A stretch of 64,000 nt of DNA. Source: Arthrobotrys musiformis. Taxonomy: Eukaryota; Ascomycota; Orbiliomycetes; Orbiliales; Orbiliaceae. Shown piece after piece: positions 59,370 to 64,000 of this stretch. The translations under genes were made by a program, and so were the position numbers. The stretch spans positions 1,984,001 to 2,048,000 of the forward strand of contig JAVHJL010000006.1 in NCBI GenBank assembly GCA_036971715.1, in the 5' to 3' direction. Within the stretch, counting starts at the first letter, position 1; each line of letters starts with the position of its first letter. Under the pieces are notes generated by a model. The model did not search any database. It was given only the letters and a program-made list of their open reading frames with translations, and had not been told where the DNA came from.

Positions 59370-61576
59370 CGCACAAAGGGAATATTCCGTCATGATAATA
59401 CGAATCGCTTAATTGATGGCAGGAAGGGAAGGGAAGGGAGAGCGCCTACCGCCCATACTTGACACTCGGGCTTAATAGAGGCATGGTATGATATATCAAA
59501 TTTAAGACTGTCTCGATCCTAGTTTTCGAAAACCTTCACCAATTTTTGACAATACGTCCCATATACAAACCCCGAACCCATGTAAAATATAATTAAATTA
59601 GCAAAAAACAGAGAGAGCCAGCAAACCTGCATTGAAAAAAAAGAAGTACCCATGAAAAAGAGTTCTTGCCTTTTCGAATCCGTCTCGTTCACGAGCGGGC
59701 GACTCAGAATAACGTATAACCAGCCCCAGACAGAGCAGAGGATCCCAGGAAGCCAGCCCCATAGAACGTATTTAGAAAGGATTTGCTACTCCAATATGCA
59801 GCTCGAAAGGGCCTGCAGTACATATACAGTTGCAGTACATAAAAGGAAAAGGGAAAACAAATAACCCAGGCTTATGCAAGAACGGTTGAGACATTTCTTT
59901 TCTCACTACTTGCAGGGCACTTAACATACATACATACATGAGAGCTGCATCACACATACAGACATTATACCACACATACGTTGACGTTTTTTCTTTCTTT
60001 TTGCCTCTGAGGTTGAAAAATTGCAATTGAATCGAAATTGCGGGAAGCTCGAATGTTTGGAATCGAGCCTACTCGTTCCCAGATCCTCCCCTCCCTTTTC
60101 TTTTTCCTTCTCTCTCCTTCTCTCTTCTTCTTCTTCCCGTCGTTTTGTTTCAATCCGGTCGATTAAATACTCGACAGGGGGGGTGCGTGTAATAGCCCAA
60201 CATCAGAAAAAAGTGTAGCTTGACTCGAAACATCCTTATCAACAACACCAAAAAATTCGAACACGTTCACCAAATCCCATTCTTTCCTACTTATCTCGGA
60301 AAATCCATTATAAAACAATTTGAAAATTTTATTACTGGTTTAGTATATTAGAACCCCATCGTTCCCCGAAACCAGTTCTCCTATGGCCTCAACATTTTTT
60401 TTCTCTTACTGTTTTTTTTCAAAGGAGGATAGTTTAGTGCCCTAGCATGTAGGTATACGTAGCAAAGCATAGCATGAGCATGGAACCCAGCCCGAATACT
60501 GAAGTTCACAAAACGAGGACCTGTAAATGGTGGGTTAGGCTCAGGCCGCATCTGTCAACCCGGTCTGGGAGCAGCTTACCTAGTCCAGTCTCAGAGAGAA
60601 GAAAAAAATTCCAGGTCAATCACGATCAGCCTTTTGTCCCTTCATCAAAAAAATCTCTTATCAAGAAAAAAAAAAACACATGGTTGAGGAAGGCTGCTTC
60701 AATAAGGAGGTTGAGAACCACACACACCCAAATCCCACACCCCCCTCGTCAATAAAACTCGCGAGCTATCGAAGCTGCAAAAAATAGCGAAATAGGAGTG
60801 TAAGCGGGAACTATCTTTCCTCTCGAGCTCCTACAAATATCACCACCATCACCCCCTGGCCTTGTTAAAATCGAAAACCTCATTCTATTTTTTTTTTTAT
60901 GTTTCAGGTTAAGATTCCTATTCGTATCAATTGCGCGCGTCTAGTTTAGCTACTACTACATTTAACTCCCCCCCACTGGGTGAAAAAGGTTGCGTGCCGC
61001 TTTCCTTTCTCGCTGGGGAATGTTAATTCCTCGGGAGCAAATGTTGTGCGCACGGCTTTCCTATATCGTAAATCTCGGAGCTAGCTCTAGCGATCTGCTA
61101 TATTCCATATCTATTCGATATCGGAGACCCGTTGGACAAAAAAATTGGTAAAAACGTAATAGGAAAGCAAAATTGTTAGTTTTAAAATCCCGGCCGCCGG
61201 AGCTTTCGAGCTAGGAAGTTTGGTTGTTACGTATAATCTTTGTCCCGTCCGGTCAGGTCAGGTCATATCAATGATATCGGGGACCTCTTAGTCAGAGAAG
61301 TCGGCCCTGATAGTGATCAGACAGTGGAGTAGTTAATTAGTGGGTAGGAGTTCGCCCAGACCTTTAGACGAATTAGGCTTTCTCTTCTCGTCTGTTGAAT
61401 ATTATCGGCGAAAAAAAGAGTGGAGCAATTGTAAGGCAAGGTAAGGTAAAGCAAAGGGCAAACGTCTTGGTGCTACACAGACCGTTTCACCTTACGCATT
61501 TTCCTTGAGAGGTTTTGTATTATCTCACATGAAGACAAAAAACGTGCTCGCAGGAAGTCTGTATGTATGGATGTTA

Positions 61577-61577
<1 letters not shown>

Positions 61578-61609
<32 letters not shown>
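61578..61609 (+). repeat. poly(A) run of about 32
   Basis: The longest homopolymer in the window. No target-site duplication or upstream coding remnant was seen, so a retroposon tail is not supported. Confidence 0.85.
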
Positions 61610-61613
<4 letters not shown>

Positions 61614-63638
61614 AAAGTTTGTACACCCTCCGATCAAATTCTGAGGTCGCACAAAATAAGAACCGAACCAAGCTGCTGCAATCGGTATCATCGGAACCGC
61701 CTTCCACCTGTCGAGTCTGCATCTGTTGACTGTTTTACCCCTCGCCTCCCATCTGTCCGCCCCCCCAAGACAAGATTGATATCGATAGATAGATATAGAT
61801 GATACACTCGATAGTTACACTTAATCTTTCATCACCTAACAATATTCTCGAAAGATTTGATAATTAAATTCCCCAATCCGGGAAGATTAAAAGATAAACT
61901 AGCTAAAAGGCCCCCAAAATAAGAAAATAAAAAAAACGTCAAACCGTTACACGGAATCCCCAAGTTCCGACCCATAAACCTCCCTTCTCCACCTGGGCAT
62001 CCCGTCCAGGAATATCCTGACCTCATGAATCTGGAAGGCGAAGCTCATTCACGGGAAGCCGGCTTCAGGCATCAAACCACCCACCCTTCACCCATCCTTC
62101 ATCTACATAATACACCCCAATATCAAACCAAGCAGCATGCAACCAAAAAAATGTCAATCGGTAGCTTCCGTTCCGAGAACGTGCCAAATGCACCAGAGCG
62201 TTTCCCCACCAAGGCTCGATGTTCTACATTAACAAAAAAGACCACTAACTATACCAAACCCAGCGTCTGCAGCTCCCATCGCATAGCCTATCGTTGACTT
62301 ATCAAGCTAAAGAAAATTAGCTTTTGCTGACAGTAGTTTCGCCATTCCTTTCCCTTTAGCTTTCGCCTTTCGCCTCCGTTTGCCATTATCACGCCATGCA
62401 GACGGGGCCTAGTTGACATCCATATTCCTTGCTCATTGCTCATCGCATCGAGGTCTACTTAATTCTTGGGGGGGGTTTAACTGTATTCGATCGAATACTT
62501 CCCAGACAAAAGAGTCGGGTCCTAAAACCGGTATCGAAACTAACCACAGTTCGACTATCGTGAATACATCACTTAGATAATGAAAACTTCGGCTTCCATT
62601 CATACCGAAAAATCGCTAAACAAAAAAAATTCCCGCCTCCTTCGGCTTCCGATACCGCTTCGATTATGAAATATCGTACTCAGCCAAGGAATTTCAAAAT
62701 CAACCATTTTGAAAAGAAAAAATTCAGATGTTAAACTTTTTTTTGAGTGAAATACCCATGAATCGTTTATGTAAAAAGCGAGTCATTTTATATAAGAAAC
62801 TTCATGAAGCAAATAGTCTATTTACCCTAGCTTTACGACTTACTTTGCGCCAGAGGATAGGGAAAATATTAGACGGGTACAACCGATCCCAGGTGCGGTA
62901 CCCCCAGAACCGAAACGGAAGACCTTATTTCGGCAACCAAAACCTCAACATCAGCCCCCCGAAAATTTAGGATTGTGGAGGAAGAAAAAAGGGAAAGTAG
63001 CTTCGTATCCGGCTCAGCCTTTTGGAGTACGTAGTAAGAAGGGCTTGCCGGCCGTGTTTTTTACTGCAACGGGTACGGCTTCGGTGGTAATTTCGGCACG
63101 GGATGGTGACAATGTGCCTAACTGCAGTTTCCTTCGCTCCTCCTTCACATAATCTTCTTTATATTTAGTGGCGAAAAATACGGAGTAGGAAAGTATCAAA
63201 ATTGCAACAACGGGGGGAGAAGTACGAGGCCCAGAGGGAGCTCGTGAGATAAACCGACAGACCCTCCATTCCATATCTAAAAAAAAATTCAACAAAAAAA
63301 GACACACGGACCGTGCGCTGAACCGCGAGCACATAATACATACATACACACATATCAGCGCGATTTCCAAAAAGGATACTCCTTCAAATCTATCCTCAAG
63401 AAAAACCTGCCCATCGTATCTCATATGCCAATAATTAAGCCAAATGTTGTTATGTATGTATGTACGAACCAGGACCCCCCTAAGCCGTCCAAACCCATAA
63501 CCAAACATGCAGGATTTCCTGCACCCCAGACTTTTCCATCACCCTTTTTTCCCTCTGGCCTGTCCTTTTGATAAACCAGTCAACCTTGGCTTATTGTGAT
63601 ACAAGCGTCTAGAGATGCAGCTGGCTGGTCAGGCTAAG

Positions 63639-63662
63639 GTATGTATGTATGTATGTATGTAC
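63639..63662 (+). repeat. (GTAT)n microsatellite
   Basis: About six copies of GTAT. Shorter GTATGTATG tracts occur at 63450 and elsewhere in the region. Confidence 0.85.
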
Positions 63663-64000
63663 GGTATATGCATGTACGAGCCAGGAGGGTATATTGGATT
63701 TCCCTCCACCCAAGGGAAATAGCCACCTATTTTTTTTTGACGGGTTTTCTCTCTCCCACATGCTAAAAAAGTGAGAAACGAAACGGCATGCGGGAAACGT
63801 GATCTATTTGCAGATTCAAAATCTTGTTTTTTTATGGTTTGATAGATATTTTTTTTTTCTTGGACCGTTGAAGTGAGTTTGAGTTTGTAGATATTCTTAG
63901 TAAAAAATTAAATTATATTGCGTATACTAGATGCGTGCCGGTTAACGGCTACGAAACCACTGGATCCATGGAGGGCTAGGTAGATACGACCTGTAGCCTA

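Larger units (their letters stand above)
49759..64000. other. 14-kb region with no supportable gene
   Basis: I examined the longest frames (for example 50369-50836, 51958-52485, 53042-53446, 55262-55747 and 63014-63508) and none shows family motifs, consistent splicing or protein-like composition. The region is full of simple repeats and homopolymers, with one 20-bp perfect palindrome. It is not uniformly AT-rich, so it does not look like a RIP-inactivated transposon block as a whole. Part of the left end may be the promoter and leader of the CBM21 gene. Small non-coding RNA genes cannot be excluded by eye. Confidence 0.5.

Noticed and set aside
61578..61609. poly(A) run as a retroposon tail
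   Set aside because: No coding or tRNA-like sequence precedes it and no target-site duplication flanks it.
63014..63508. 164-residue minus-strand open frame with a hydrophobic stretch
   Set aside because: The hydrophobic segments come from T-rich DNA, and no family resemblance or promoter context supports it.
63639..63662. short tandem repeats considered as CRISPR-like arrays
   Set aside because: Repeats are tetranucleotides without unique spacers, and the genome is eukaryotic.

Overview
The window looks like a chromosomal segment of a filamentous ascomycete (Pezizomycotina). Most genes carry several short introns (about 50-190 nt) with GTAAGT/GTATGT-type donors and CTRAC-type branch sequences. 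The recognisable proteins are typical ascomycete orthologues: CTP synthase, Hat1, coronin, Syf2, Coq11, Atg17, a Met30/SconB F-box protein, Yaf9, Dbp9, Bol3 and a CBM21 PP1 regulatory subunit. A large secreted protein with two GLEYA domains, a family expanded in nematode-trapping fungi, makes Orbiliomycetes a reasonable guess, but the sequence alone does not prove it.

Layout. 1-2.3 kb is repeat-rich and gene-free. 2.3-4.0 kb holds a doubtful small gene and a Sel1/TPR-like gene. 4.3-6.7 kb (minus) is CTP synthase with nine exons, one bounded by a probable AT-AC intron. 6.7-13.0 kb is a gene desert with degenerate repeats. 13.0-15.2 kb is the isolated GLEYA adhesin. 16.1-16.8 kb (minus) is an unrecognised two-exon gene. 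17.8-33 kb is a dense block: HAT1, coronin, SYF2, COQ11-like, ATG17, a mitochondrial repeat-like protein, and a head-to-head pair of 2EXR-like paralogues. 33.7-41.7 kb carries sconB/MET30, YAF9 and DBP9. 41.9-44.5 kb is a small accessory block of two APH-type kinase paralogues, one lacking its catalytic Asp, and a small protein of unrecognised function, followed by a repeat copy that looks mutated by RIP. 45.2-49.8 kb carries BOL3 and a PP1-glycogen targeting subunit. 49.8-64 kb is about 14 kb of microsatellite-rich DNA in which I can support no gene.

Most genes lie in divergent pairs with short shared upstream regions (coronin/SYF2, COQ11/ATG17, the 2EXR pair, DBP9/APH, APH/small protein). 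The known genes are unlinked in function: nucleotide synthesis, chromatin acetylation and reading (Hat1, Yaf9), splicing (Syf2), actin (coronin), autophagy (Atg17), sulfur control (SconB), rRNA processing (Dbp9), Fe-S maturation (Bol3) and glycogen control (CBM21 protein).

The items most worth a second look are the AT-AC intron, the RIP-like repeat pair, the adhesin architecture, the degenerate APH kinase and the long gene-free right end. I found no CRISPR array, rRNA, tRNA or intact transposon.
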